Shown one piece after another: positions 5,982 through 6,088 of a stretch of 6,088 nucleotides of DNA; within the stretch, counting starts at the first letter, position 1; every line of letters starts with the position of its first letter. Both the position numbers and the translations under genes were made by a program. Source of the DNA: a gamma proteobacterium symbiont of Lucinoma myriamae (lineage in GTDB: Bacteria > Pseudomonadota > Gammaproteobacteria > GRL18); NCBI GenBank assembly GCA_025655635.1, contig JAHXIM010000093.1:1-6088 (forward strand). Reading direction: 5' to 3'. The notes under the pieces are model-generated. The model had not been told where the DNA came from. It did no database searches and worked only from the letters and a program-made list of their open reading frames with translations.

Positions 5982-6088
5982 ACCTTATCAATACAAAGGG
6001 TTGTTCTCCGCTTTGATGAGTGAGGTTTTATCCAAAATAGAACATACTCTGCTCATCAGGAATGGAGGTTTGCCTGATTTTTAGTTTG

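Noticed and set aside
6013..6080. Small inverted repeats TGATGAG/CTCATCA and ATCAGG/CCTGAT near the right edge
   Set aside because: The arms are only 6-7 bases with long or 12-base loops, and no gene end is visible nearby. The T-run after CCTGAT is suggestive of a terminator but too weak to call without the sequence beyond the edge.
6016..6084. Short plus-strand frame of 22 codons starting MSEVLSKIEHTLL, divergent from nirS
   Set aside because: It has no Shine-Dalgarno sequence before the ATG and matches nothing I recognise. It ends before the window edge, and such short frames are common by chance.

Overview
The window reads as part of a denitrification locus from an AT-rich proteobacterium. 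A sulfur-oxidising or methylotrophic type of gammaproteobacterium would fit, but that is inferred only from the style of the proteins and the base composition; no taxonomic marker is present. All three recognisable genes lie on the minus strand, so transcription runs from right to left.

Right part (5842-6088 and 4204-5841): a promoter region with a perfect FNR/DNR-type box (5968-5981) precedes a cytochrome cd1 nitrite reductase gene, nirS. The gene is closed by a strong hairpin terminator (4116-4152) with A and T tracts on both sides. Middle part (1181-3940): after a 263-base regulatory gap holding two inverted copies of an FNR-like box comes a 919-residue membrane-anchored multiheme cytochrome. 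It is a NapC/NirT-type tetraheme quinol dehydrogenase fused to two tandem, nearly identical ethylbenzene-dehydrogenase-like (EB_dh) heme-binding domains, each with one CXXCH and one unusual CX3CH motif. An AU-rich hairpin at 1120-1162 probably ends this transcript. Left part (1-947): the 5' portion of a sensor gene, with a periplasmic SBP_bac_3 domain, one transmembrane helix and what looks like only the tail of a PAS domain, running off the window edge.

Working model: under low oxygen with nitrogen oxides present, an FNR/DNR-family regulator switches on nirS and probably the cytochrome gene as two separate transcription units. The NirT-like module would take electrons from the quinol pool, and the hemes of its periplasmic extension would carry them toward NirS, which reduces nitrite to nitric oxide. 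No heme d1 biosynthesis genes or small NirM/NirC cytochromes are present here. The most unusual item is the NirT protein with the doubled C-terminal EB_dh module. The three intergenic gaps are each under 300 bases; regulatory candidates in them are listed.
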